Shown here: positions 34,833-42,533 of the stretch, piece by piece
How positions within the stretch are numbered: position 1 is the first letter of the stretch
Layout: every line of letters begins with the position of its first letter
From: Fimbriimonadaceae bacterium
GTDB lineage: Bacteria; Armatimonadota; Fimbriimonadia; Fimbriimonadales; Fimbriimonadaceae
Direction: 5' to 3'
Assembly: GCA_019454145.1 (NCBI GenBank)
Contig: CP075366.1
Location: 2,521,564 to 2,585,563 of the forward strand
DNA length: 64,000 bases
The notes under the pieces: generated by a model
Database searches by the model: none
What the model was told of the DNA's origin: nothing
The model's input: only the letters and a program-made list of their open reading frames with translations
Program-made: the position numbers and the translations under genes

Positions 34833-37800
34833 AACAACATGCAGTTCTTGAGCCGCTCTACGCTCCTTGGGAAGAGCCGAACAAACACCGGATCAAAGAC
34901 GTGGGAATCGTGCCCGGTCGCCGTGCATCAAGAGCGACGTTAGTTCCCTACATCCGGAGCCAAGTTTCAGATTGGAGACACTCTGGATATGAGGGGGCAA
35001 GCGAAACCACCAAGACGCTTCTCAACCACTGGTTCGGAACCGCTCATGAAAACGACTTTCAATACCATTTCTGCCAAAGGGAAGCAATCGAGACGATTAT
35101 TTGGCTTGCCGAAGTCAAGCGGTACTTAATTCCTTCAGACCTCTTTAGTTCAATCCTTTCCGAAGATCATCCTCGTTACACCGCTTGCACAAATGTGAAG
35201 CCCGAAGATGACCTCTGGGGTCGCTATTGCTCGAAACTTGCGACAGGAGCAGGCAAGACAAAGTGTATGAGCTTGATCATGGCTTGGAGCTACTTCCACA
35301 GCCTCTATGAGACCGACTCTCCTTTCCCTCGGCACTTTGTGGTCGTAGCACCGAACTTGATCGTCTTCGACCGTTTGAAGGATGACTTCGAAGCGGCAAA
35401 AATTTTCTATTCCGACCCGATTTTGCCGCCCGAGTTCCAAGAAGATTTCAACATGCAGGTCGTCATGCAGGACGACTCGGGAGGAGGAAACTATAAAGGA
35501 ACAATTTATCTAACGAATGTTCATCGTCTCTTTCCAAAGAAATCCGAGAAAGAAAACGTTTTAGGAAGCTCCAGTCTCCTCGGGCCAACCGTTAACAAAA
35601 ACCAAGTTTTCAAGGTTGGAGAGCTTCTTCGCAACCGTATATCTGAGCACCCTTCCGTTATGGTGCTCAACGATGAAGCTCACCACTTGCACGACCCCGA
35701 ATCGGCATGGAATGAGGCCATTGAAGCGATCCATAGTCAGAGCATCACCAAGGGTAACCGAGGAGTTGTTCTTCAGGCTGACTTCACTGCGACTCCAAAA
35801 CATAACAACGGAGACCTCTTCCGGCATATAGTCAGCGACTTTCCATTAGGTGAAGCGGTAGACGCGGGAATTGTTAAGGTTCCGGTGATCGGACGTTCAG
35901 AAGAGATCAAAGCAAATGATGCGGCGGGAGACGCCTTCGAGAAGTATCGAACTCACTTGCTTCTTGGCTATCAACAGTATCAGTATATGTGGGACGAGTG
36001 GAGTCAGGTTCGGAAGCCGATTTTGTTCGTCATGTGCGAGACTGCGCAAGCTGCTAATGAAATTGCGGCGAAATTGAACGACGACGAGCGGTTCCCCTTG
36101 CTTAAGGAAAAAGTCCTGAATCTTCACACACGACTCGAGGGAAAGATTGTCACGCGCAAATCTGGCAAGCAGGAATGGAAAGAGTTTGTCTATTCGGAGA
36201 CCAAGCTCAAAGACGATGATCTCAAGGAGATTCGAAGGTGGTCTGCCGATCTTGACAAGGCCGATTCTCCCTACCGTTGTGTAGTATCTGTCCTCATGCT
36301 TAGAGAAGGCTGGGACGTGCGGAACGTCACTACGATTGTTCCACTTCGACCGTATACGGCAAAGTCAAACATTCTAGCCGAGCAGACCCTGGGCCGAGGT
36401 CTTCGAAGAATGGAACGTCCGGGCCCGGATGCACCATTCGAACGCGTCACGGTCGTCGAGCATCCTTCGATGCTTGCACTTTATAACGAGGAACTTGAGC
36501 AGGAAGGATTAGAAATTGGCTCAATCGAACTCAACGGGCCGAAACCTCAGACGGTGCCGATTTTCGTTGACCCAAAGAAGAATACTGAAAAGCTAGATAT
36601 TCTAATTCCGCAAATATCTGATGCGATTGAAACGACTGTTACTCTCAAAGAGATTCAATTCGAACAGATTGAGGCTCAATTCAAAAAGGTCTCTAATGAG
36701 AAGCTACCCGTTGGTGAGCCCAAGACTGGTGCGATTAAGTTTGAAGAGCGGACTCTTTTCACGGACGAGGTCGTCAAGACCTACGAGATTGATCGGGGAT
36801 TGTTAACTCAGGGCTACACAGCAGTTTCCGTCTTCGTCAAGGTGCTTGAAAAAGCTTGTCGGCTCCAGAGTGCGCACTCTACATTAGCACCACTTGTACA
36901 TAAATTTATTGAGGAGGTACTTTTCGAAAGACCCGTCACCCTGTTTTCAGGTGAGGTTGATCATCGTCTTGCGGCTCTGGATGTGCGAGAACATATTGAA
37001 GCGACTTTTGCTCCATTAATCAAGAGCCAGACAAACAAGGAGACTAAGCGAAAGAAGCAGAGTTCTGGTTTTACTCTTTCCTCCTGGCGAGCATTTCAAG
37101 CAACTCAAAGTCCCAAACGTCCTTGCGAAGAGGCCGAGAAGACACTATTTAATCTCGTTGCTTGTGCGAATCACTTTGAAGCCGAGTTTGCGGCCTTCTG
37201 TGACGACTGCTTTGACGTTTCTTCTTTCGCGAAAAATGCAGGGCCACAGAAGCTTGCCATTGACTATCTTTCCTTAAGCGGGAGACCTGCTCTTTATTGG
37301 CCCGACTTTTTCGTTAGATCAACCTCAGGCATAAATTATCTTGTTGAGACAAAAGGTCAGGAAGATTCTTCCGTTGCCATTAAGGCGAAGGCTGCTACCG
37401 AATGGTGCAAGGCTGCTTCGAGTGAGAAGCAGAGCTGGGAATACGCCTTCGTGCCGCAATATTTGTTCGATCAGAACACAGAACCGTCGCTTGAAGGTCT
37501 GCTTCGTGCTTGCGAACCGAAGAAGAAAGCTCTTATAGAATCTCTTAAAACCTCACAACTAGTGTTGCCGCTCGATTCTACTTCCACCGAGACGCGAGAA
37601 CAAAAGTCGGCTGAATTCTTGAACGATATTGACGTATCTTCCTTGCCTGAGTCAATCGTGCAACTTGTCAAGCAAAGTATTCTTCAATTGGACTATGACA
37701 AAAGAATGCAGAGTCCTCGGTACGGGGCTTGTTTCCAGACGTTGTTTGAAGCTTTAGAAAATCTTTCTGGAGCTCTATTGATTTCTCTCGCAGCTCCAAT

Positions 37801-38227
37801 GATTCCGCAAGTTTCAAGTAATCATCGGACGTTCTTTGATCCCTATTTGCCGAGCGGAACTGATAACTTAGCAGGAATGCTTAAGGATCAGGCTAAGAAG
37901 CTGCGTAGAAACGTTGTTGAACGTGGTCGATCTAATCTTTTAGGAAACTTTTTGTTTATGCTCGGGTTTTCACGGCAATCAAAGTTCAACCTAGTACAAG
38001 GTGTGCCAATTTGGGACGCAGTCCGAAATACGTTTGGAGACTCATCACTTGATCAACTCTATGAACACCTGAGCAAATGCAATAGCTTTAGAAATACATA
38101 CATTGCTCATGGTGATACTCCTTTGACCGATCCTACACTTGCTGAAGCGAATTTGCGAGGCTGGATTATCTGCATTATTGAGCTTCATCAAGTCGCTCAG
38201 AAAAGCGCACCCCGGCCAGCTACATAA
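34829..38227 (+). CDS. Type III-like restriction helicase-nuclease (Res) with HEPN-like C-terminus
   Basis: 1132 residues. SF2 helicase: Walker A LATGAGKTKC near 139, DEAHH at 282-286, LMLREGWDVRNVTTIVPLRPYTAKSNILAEQTLGRGLRRM near 490-530. A nuclease domain follows with WPDFFVRS (Asp826) and YLVETKG (Glu840, Lys842), the PD-ExK pattern. These features match BPTD_3080-type restriction proteins. About 290 further residues remain. Near the end SFRNTYIAHGDTPLTD places Arg1088 and His1094 in an R-x5-H motif, the signature of HEPN RNase domains, within a helical segment. It is the last gene of the island operon and starts within the membrane-protein gene (ATGA). Confidence 0.88.
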   Translation: MKQHAVLEPLYAPWEEPNKHRIKDVGIVPGRRASRATLVPYIRSQVSDWRHSGYEGASETTKTLLNHWFGTAHENDFQYHFCQREAIETIIWLAEVKRYLIPSDLFSSILSEDHPRYTACTNVKPEDDLWGRYCSKLATGAGKTKCMSLIMAWSYFHSLYETDSPFPRHFVVVAPNLIVFDRLKDDFEAAKIFYSDPILPPEFQEDFNMQVVMQDDSGGGNYKGTIYLTNVHRLFPKKSEKENVLGSSSLLGPTVNKNQVFKVGELLRNRISEHPSVMVLNDEAHHLHDPESAWNEAIEAIHSQSITKGNRGVVLQADFTATPKHNNGDLFRHIVSDFPLGEAVDAGIVKVPVIGRSEEIKANDAAGDAFEKYRTHLLLGYQQYQYMWDEWSQVRKPILFVMCETAQAANEIAAKLNDDERFPLLKEKVLNLHTRLEGKIVTRKSGKQEWKEFVYSETKLKDDDLKEIRRWSADLDKADSPYRCVVSVLMLREGWDVRNVTTIVPLRPYTAKSNILAEQTLGRGLRRMERPGPDAPFERVTVVEHPSMLALYNEELEQEGLEIGSIELNGPKPQTVPIFVDPKKNTEKLDILIPQISDAIETTVTLKEIQFEQIEAQFKKVSNEKLPVGEPKTGAIKFEERTLFTDEVVKTYEIDRGLLTQGYTAVSVFVKVLEKACRLQSAHSTLAPLVHKFIEEVLFERPVTLFSGEVDHRLAALDVREHIEATFAPLIKSQTNKETKRKKQSSGFTLSSWRAFQATQSPKRPCEEAEKTLFNLVACANHFEAEFAAFCDDCFDVSSFAKNAGPQKLAIDYLSLSGRPALYWPDFFVRSTSGINYLVETKGQEDSSVAIKAKAATEWCKAASSEKQSWEYAFVPQYLFDQNTEPSLEGLLRACEPKKKALIESLKTSQLVLPLDSTSTETREQKSAEFLNDIDVSSLPESIVQLVKQSILQLDYDKRMQSPRYGACFQTLFEALENLSGALLISLAAPMIPQVSSNHRTFFDPYLPSGTDNLAGMLKDQAKKLRRNVVERGRSNLLGNFLFMLGFSRQSKFNLVQGVPIWDAVRNTFGDSSLDQLYEHLSKCNSFRNTYIAHGDTPLTDPTLAEANLRGWIICIIELHQVAQKSAPRPAT

Positions 38228-38320
38228 AGACTACTTGAGGATTCGCTATTTCGCTTGATTAAGTTCTTCACCGAGGCAGGCATATCTCCTGGCACACTAA
38301 GGAAACAATCTAATATTTTT

Positions 38321-38335
38321 AGTGCTATTTTTGTG
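38321..38335 (+). repeat. Candidate integrase arm site, right
   Basis: AGTGCTATTTTTGTG, 47 bases inside attR, 14 of 15 identical to the copy near the left end. The rest of 38228-38381 shows no gene. Confidence 0.45.
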
Positions 38336-38381
38336 CCATTTGACAAGAAATACGAGTGAGAGAATGAATTTTGAACCTAAA

Positions 38382-38411
38382 CTATGGCTGGCGGACTAGG
38401 ATTCGAACCTA
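38382..38411. other. attR: 30-bp direct repeat in tRNA-Gln
   Basis: Identical to 23684-23713. It includes the tRNA T-arm, acceptor strand and CCA, so insertion rebuilt the tRNA 3' end. Distance between copies gives an element of 14,698 bp. Confidence 0.9.
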
Positions 38412-38458
38412 GATTGACGACACCAAAAACCGCTGTCCTACCCTTAGACGATCCGCCA
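38385..38458 (-). tRNA. tRNA-Gln(UUG)
   Basis: A 74-base cloverleaf with encoded CCA. The acceptor pairs TGGCGGA with TCCGCCA, the D-stem GTCT pairs with GGAC, and the T-arm CTAGG TTCGAAT CCTAG is perfect. The anticodon loop TTTTGGT gives anticodon TTG (Gln, CAA). The anticodon stem is weak (three G-U type pairs). Its 3' end is the insertion site of the island. Confidence 0.88.
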
Positions 38459-38534
38459 AAAGCCATGGGAACTATACCCGGCGAGCACCAGTATTGGCAT
38501 AGGACGCGCATCAGAATTTCCCACGGCGATGCGC

Positions 38535-38540
38535 TAGACT
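38535..38540 (+). promoter_or_regulatory. -10 box (TAGACT) of leaderless pepP-like gene
   Basis: TAGACT, 6 bases before the ATG at 38547. The same hexamer and spacing recur at three other genes. Confidence 0.65.
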
Positions 38541-38546
38541 ACGATC

Positions 38547-39635
38547 ATGGATAAGCATCTGGTTCGACGCCAAAAACTTGGCAAGCTCCTCGCCGAAGCC
38601 GGGCATCAGGCATTTTTTGCCAGCACTCCGGTCACGATGGATTACTTCAGCGGATTCGGCGAAGACGGCAGTGAGCGGTTTATGGTCATGGCGATCAACC
38701 AGGCGGGCGATATTGAACTGTTCTGCCCCGCGCTGAGCGTGAACCAAGCCGTCCGTTGTGGACTTTCTCAAGCCAGAGGTTACGCCGACGGAGTTTCGCT
38801 GGATGCAGATTTCCGCGAATTCGCCGCGAACTGGAACCTCAAAAGCGTCGCGATTGATGACGAGATGCGAGGCGGTCAGGTTTTACGATTGCAAGGATTG
38901 ATGCCCGGCGCTTCGCTGGTTGCGGGGTCGAAGCTAGCAGGGCAAGTAATGCGAACGAAGTGCGGCGATGAACTCGCAGATTTGCACGAAGCCGGCCACC
39001 AGGCAGACACTGCTTACAAGAACATCCTCAACGTCCTCAAACCAGGATTAACCGAAGAGCAAGTCGCACGCGATCTCAGCGAATTCATGGCTGAGGCAGG
39101 TGGGCGACCCACTTTTGGAATCATCGCGGCTGGCCCCAACGGAGCCGAGCCTCACCATCACACAGATAAAACAGTTTTGGAAACCGGGCAAGTGGTGATC
39201 ATGGATTTTGGATGCAACCACGACGGTTACAACAGCGACATTACACGGACAATTGCTCTGGGTGAACCAGAAGCCGAAGCGGACAAGGTGTACGAAGTTG
39301 TTTATGCGGCTCACATGGCGGCAAGGGCCAAAATCCGACCTGGAGTTACCGCTGGGGAAGTAGACAAAGCCGCGCGAGACGTGATTGAACAAGCGGGCTA
39401 CGGCGAATACTTTGTTCACCGCACTGGTCATGGCTTAGGAATGCGAGTTCATGAAGAACCCAACATCATGCCTGGTAGCGATGAGGTTCTCCAAGTTGGG
39501 GATTGTTTCAGTATTGAGCCAGGCATTTATATTCCTGGTCGGTTCGGTGTGAGAATCGAAAATATTGTCACAGTAACGGATACGGGTCACGAAAGTTTTA
39601 ACGACGATCCGCCAGCCAAACTTCCTCGAATCTAA
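38547..39635 (+). CDS. M24B metallopeptidase (Xaa-Pro aminopeptidase/dipeptidase)
   Basis: 362 residues. The N-terminal creatinase-type domain (about 1-125) precedes a pita-bread catalytic domain. All five metal ligands can be placed: the two Asp in VVIMDFGCNHDGYNSDITRT, His in HRTGHGLG, Glu in FSIEPGIYIPG and Glu in RIENIVTVT. PNGAEPHHHTDKT supplies the HxxH-like active-site histidines. It should remove residues next to proline from peptides in the cytoplasm. First chromosomal gene after the island; it has its own leaderless promoter. Confidence 0.93.
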   Translation: MDKHLVRRQKLGKLLAEAGHQAFFASTPVTMDYFSGFGEDGSERFMVMAINQAGDIELFCPALSVNQAVRCGLSQARGYADGVSLDADFREFAANWNLKSVAIDDEMRGGQVLRLQGLMPGASLVAGSKLAGQVMRTKCGDELADLHEAGHQADTAYKNILNVLKPGLTEEQVARDLSEFMAEAGGRPTFGIIAAGPNGAEPHHHTDKTVLETGQVVIMDFGCNHDGYNSDITRTIALGEPEAEADKVYEVVYAAHMAARAKIRPGVTAGEVDKAARDVIEQAGYGEYFVHRTGHGLGMRVHEEPNIMPGSDEVLQVGDCFSIEPGIYIPGRFGVRIENIVTVTDTGHESFNDDPPAKLPRI

Positions 39636-39642
39636 AAGAAAT

Positions 39643-39672
39643 GACCGGTCAACCTCGTTGGATTGACCGGTC
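39643..39672. terminator. Hairpin between convergent genes
   Basis: Stem GACCGGTCAA / TTGACCGGTC with a 10-base loop, directly after the M24 gene and before the convergent PEP-CTERM gene. No long T-run. Confidence 0.6.
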
Positions 39673-39708
39673 TAGGTTTCACTCTGACGTTGAGTGGTTT
39701 GGGGTTAT

Positions 39709-40443
39709 TTATTTCTTATTTTTGCGTCTCTTTCGAGCAATGAATCCGGCACCAGCGGCAAGAGCCACCATGGTCATTGGTTCTGGCACTGAATCCGGTG
39801 GATCATCAGTTGTGATGATAAACGGTACAGCGGCCAGTGGCAACAAGAATGCAGGATTAAAAACTGCGCCTGAAGACCGGGTGAATTGAGTGATGTCAGC
39901 GGGTGCTGCGGCAGGGAATGCAAGGGCTGAACTTTCTACATCCATCGGAAGAGATTGTGCAACCGGATCTACGCCGACACCTTCTGGAACAACAGCAGTA
40001 GCGGTAACCGGAGCGACTGCCGCTTCAATCGGGCTTTCAACGGTGACAGAAGAGCTATCTGTTCCGCGGATCATGGGGTTTCCGCATGATGCTTTGAGAA
40101 CAAGTGTTCCTTGAGGATCTACCCAAACTTTGGTTCCTTTCTTGTAGAAAATTGCTCGGGCTCGAATTTCTTCGCTTTCGGGCACGTTGTATACAAGGTA
40201 CACGCCGTCTTCTTTGAGGGTATCTAGTTTTAGGGTGTTGAAGTATGAAACTACTTCGTCCCTGGTCATGCCAAAGTGTCGCATAAAGCGATTCATCACT
40301 TGTGGATCGGATGTGACTTGCTTCATCAAAGCGGCATGAGTTTCTACCGGCTTATTGAGAAAGCTGTTAGGTTCGGTACGCGCACTTGCCAGAGCAACCA
40401 GCATTGTCGCTGCGATCATTGTCGCAATTTTAGCCATTTTCAT
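39709..40443 (-). CDS. PEP-CTERM exported protein of unknown function
   Basis: 244 residues from ATG 40443 (MKMAKIATMIAATMLVALASA); the longer frame to 40494 adds 17 residues before the signal peptide. A segment about 30-110 (PVETHAALMKQVTSDPQVMNRFMRHFGMTRDEVVSYFNTLKL then YNVPESEEIRARAIFYKKGTKVWVDPQGTLVLKASCGNPM) is a compact domain of the kind seen in other Armatimonadota exported proteins; a Pro/Ala/Val-rich linker follows. The tail VPEPMTMVALAAGAGFIARKRRKNKK is a PEP-CTERM signal. Confidence 0.78.
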   Translation of the reverse strand: MKMAKIATMIAATMLVALASARTEPNSFLNKPVETHAALMKQVTSDPQVMNRFMRHFGMTRDEVVSYFNTLKLDTLKEDGVYLVYNVPESEEIRARAIFYKKGTKVWVDPQGTLVLKASCGNPMIRGTDSSSVTVESPIEAAVAPVTATAVVPEGVGVDPVAQSLPMDVESSALAFPAAAPADITQFTRSSGAVFNPAFLLPLAAVPFIITTDDPPDSVPEPMTMVALAAGAGFIARKRRKNKK

Positions 40444-40619
40444 TATCTTTAACCCACTCCGAATTTGTGATGTGCACCAATCGTGCCAATACACTTGCCC
40501 GACTCCTTTAATAAAAAGAACTCTGGTACATATTACATACGTACAGATGACTTTGTTCCACGCAAAGGGACTTGGATTTTGATTAACGATGATTTTTGCT
40601 AGGAAAATTCAGTTTGGGT

Positions 40620-41321
40620 TCAGAAATCGGGGTCTTCTATCGGTTTTTTACTGTTTTGCGCTCTTTCAATTATTTCCAAAGCATCTTTCGCAGCAGATTG
40701 CTCTGCTTCTTTTTTTGAGCGCCCCTGACCCTCTCCCATCACTTCATTATCAAACAGCACATGGGTCGTAAATCGTTTTTCGTGAGCGAAACCGTTTTCA
40801 CTAATCACGCGGTAGGTAGGGGTTTTTCGCCAAAGAGCTTGGGATACTTCTTGCAATCGAGATTTGTAGTCGTTTGGGCTTACATCGCCATCACTGATTT
40901 GCAAAAGGTAGGAATCGAGTTGTTCTAAAACAAACCAGCGGGCTTTTTCTAGGCCAGATTCAATGTAAATAGCTCCAATCACTGCTTCAAAAATATCGCA
41001 GAGGATGGATGGTCGGTCGCGTCCGCCGGAAGTTTCTTCGCCCGGGCCGAGTTCAAGCAGAGCGTCCAGGCCCAAAACTTTCGCCCGCTCGGCAAGGGGT
41101 GCTTCTTGCACAACCGAACTTCGCGCTTTGCTCATCATCCCTTGATCCCAATTTGGATGATGTTCGTAAAGGTATTGGGCGATGATAAGGCTAAGAACCG
41201 CGTCTCCATAAAACTCTAACCGTTCGTATGAATCTTGAATCGGGTCAGCTGCAGCAGAGCGGTGCTTCATTGCAAGCTGGAACAAAGATTCACTTTTAAG
41301 CGGGATCGGTTTCGGAATCAT
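40620..41321 (-). CDS. rnc: Ribonuclease III
   Basis: 233 residues. The catalytic signature ERLEFYGDAVL is at 33-43 (usual form ERLEFLGDAVL), the second acidic cluster is CDIFEAVIGAIY and a double-stranded RNA-binding domain spans about 150-225 (DYKSRLQEVSQALWRKTPTYRV, GQGRSKKEAEQSAAKDALEII). It cuts double-stranded RNA in rRNA maturation and mRNA decay. It overlaps the upstream aspartate aminotransferase gene by 4 bases (ATGA), so they share one transcript. Confidence 0.95.
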   Translation of the reverse strand: MIPKPIPLKSESLFQLAMKHRSAAADPIQDSYERLEFYGDAVLSLIIAQYLYEHHPNWDQGMMSKARSSVVQEAPLAERAKVLGLDALLELGPGEETSGGRDRPSILCDIFEAVIGAIYIESGLEKARWFVLEQLDSYLLQISDGDVSPNDYKSRLQEVSQALWRKTPTYRVISENGFAHEKRFTTHVLFDNEVMGEGQGRSKKEAEQSAAKDALEIIERAQNSKKPIEDPDF

Positions 41322-42502
41322 GAGAGGTCATTCAAGGCATTTTTGAGACGAGTAAAACCTTCGGTAATTGCTTCTGGACTGTTGGCGTAACTCAGTCTGA
41401 GATGACCTGGGCCATAGAACACGGAGCCAGGAATAGTCGCAATATGGGCAGTATCAAGTAAGTGGTCAGCCAGATCAACATCGGTAGATATCCTACCGGT
41501 GAGATAAAGCGAAACATCGGTGAAGAAATAGAATGCACCCTTTGGTGGAGCGGTTTTCAGTCCAGAAATATCTCCTAGAAGTTTAAGGCCCAACTCACGT
41601 CGGTCACAAAATTTCTGCTTCATTCCAGCTACGGTTTCGGTCGCGGAATCCAGAGCCGCCGCCGCTCCCGCTTGGGCAAATGTGGTGGCGTTACTCGTGA
41701 CTTGATCCTGGAAATTGGCGATTGCCGTTGCGATCTCCGGTGTACTGACTGAGAATCCTATCCGCCATCCCGTCATGGAGTAGGTTTTGCTCACACCGAG
41801 AATAGTGATCGTGTGTGCGGCGACATCTTTACTGAGGCTGGCAAAACTGCAATGATCGTGATCGTACGTTAACCGCTCATAAATCTCATCACTAATGATC
41901 ATTAAGTTGTGCTTGAGAGCGATGCTGGCAACTTCTTTGATGAGTTGGCGACTCCACGCTCCCCCTGTTGGATTCGAAGGGGTGTTAACGATTAAAACTT
42001 TGGTTTTCGCCGTGATTGCTCGTTTGATCTGGTCTGGGTCGGGGGTAAATCCAGTTTCGGCAGTTGTGTGAATGATTACTGGCTTTCCGCCTGCAAGCAG
42101 AACTTGATCGGCGTAGGTCATCCAAAACGGGGCAAACAAAATCACCTCATCACCTGGATTGATGAGAACCTGCAAGGCGTTGTAAATTGAATGTTTAGCA
42201 CCACAGGAGACAACAACCTGGTTGGCGTTACATTGAAAGCCGTTTTCGCGGGAAACTTTTCTTTGGATCGCTTCGATAAGCAAAGGTAGCCCACGAGAAG
42301 AGCAGTATTTGGTCTGACCTTCATCTAAAGCGACTTTTGCTGCTTCGCGAATCTCTTCGGGTGTATTGAAATCAGGTTCGCCAGCCGCAAATGAAAGTAC
42401 GTTGATTCCGGCAGCTTTCATATCTCTTGCCCGCGCCGTCATCGCCAGGGTCGGCGATGGTTTGATGAGATGGCATCTTTGGCTGAGCTCCGGGTGAACC
42501 AC
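41318..42502 (-). CDS. Class I pyridoxal-phosphate aminotransferase (AspC-like)
   Basis: 394 residues from GTG 42502 (VHPELSQRCHLIKPSPTLAMTARARDMKAAG). It has SFAAGEPDFNTP, ending in the YCSSRGLPLLIEAI region; PSNPTGG, SDEIYERLTYD, and the PLP-lysine in ILGVSKTYSMTGWRIGF. The late segment includes PGSVFYGPGHLRLSYANS with the carboxylate-binding arginine. It fits bacterial aspartate/prephenate aminotransferases of the AspC subgroup I-gamma type. A longer frame to 42595 overlaps the divergent permease gene; a TAAAAT box 7 bases before the GTG supports the shorter start. Confidence 0.92.
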   Translation of the reverse strand: MVHPELSQRCHLIKPSPTLAMTARARDMKAAGINVLSFAAGEPDFNTPEEIREAAKVALDEGQTKYCSSRGLPLLIEAIQRKVSRENGFQCNANQVVVSCGAKHSIYNALQVLINPGDEVILFAPFWMTYADQVLLAGGKPVIIHTTAETGFTPDPDQIKRAITAKTKVLIVNTPSNPTGGAWSRQLIKEVASIALKHNLMIISDEIYERLTYDHDHCSFASLSKDVAAHTITILGVSKTYSMTGWRIGFSVSTPEIATAIANFQDQVTSNATTFAQAGAAAALDSATETVAGMKQKFCDRRELGLKLLGDISGLKTAPPKGAFYFFTDVSLYLTGRISTDVDLADHLLDTAHIATIPGSVFYGPGHLRLSYANSPEAITEGFTRLKNALNDLS

Positions 42503-42509
42503 GAGCGGT

Positions 42510-42515
42510 ATTTTA
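42510..42515 (-). promoter_or_regulatory. -10 box (TAAAAT) of leaderless aminotransferase gene
   Basis: Minus-strand TAAAAT, 7 bases before the GTG at 42502. The whole gap to the divergent gene is 31 bases. Confidence 0.6.
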
Positions 42516-42521
42516 CCGGAG

Positions 42522-42527
42522 TATGCT
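42522..42527 (+). promoter_or_regulatory. -10 box (TATGCT) of leaderless FecCD gene
   Basis: TATGCT, 6 bases before the GTG at 42534. It lies back-to-back with the aminotransferase -10, six bases apart. Confidence 0.6.
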
Positions 42528-42533
42528 CGGGGA

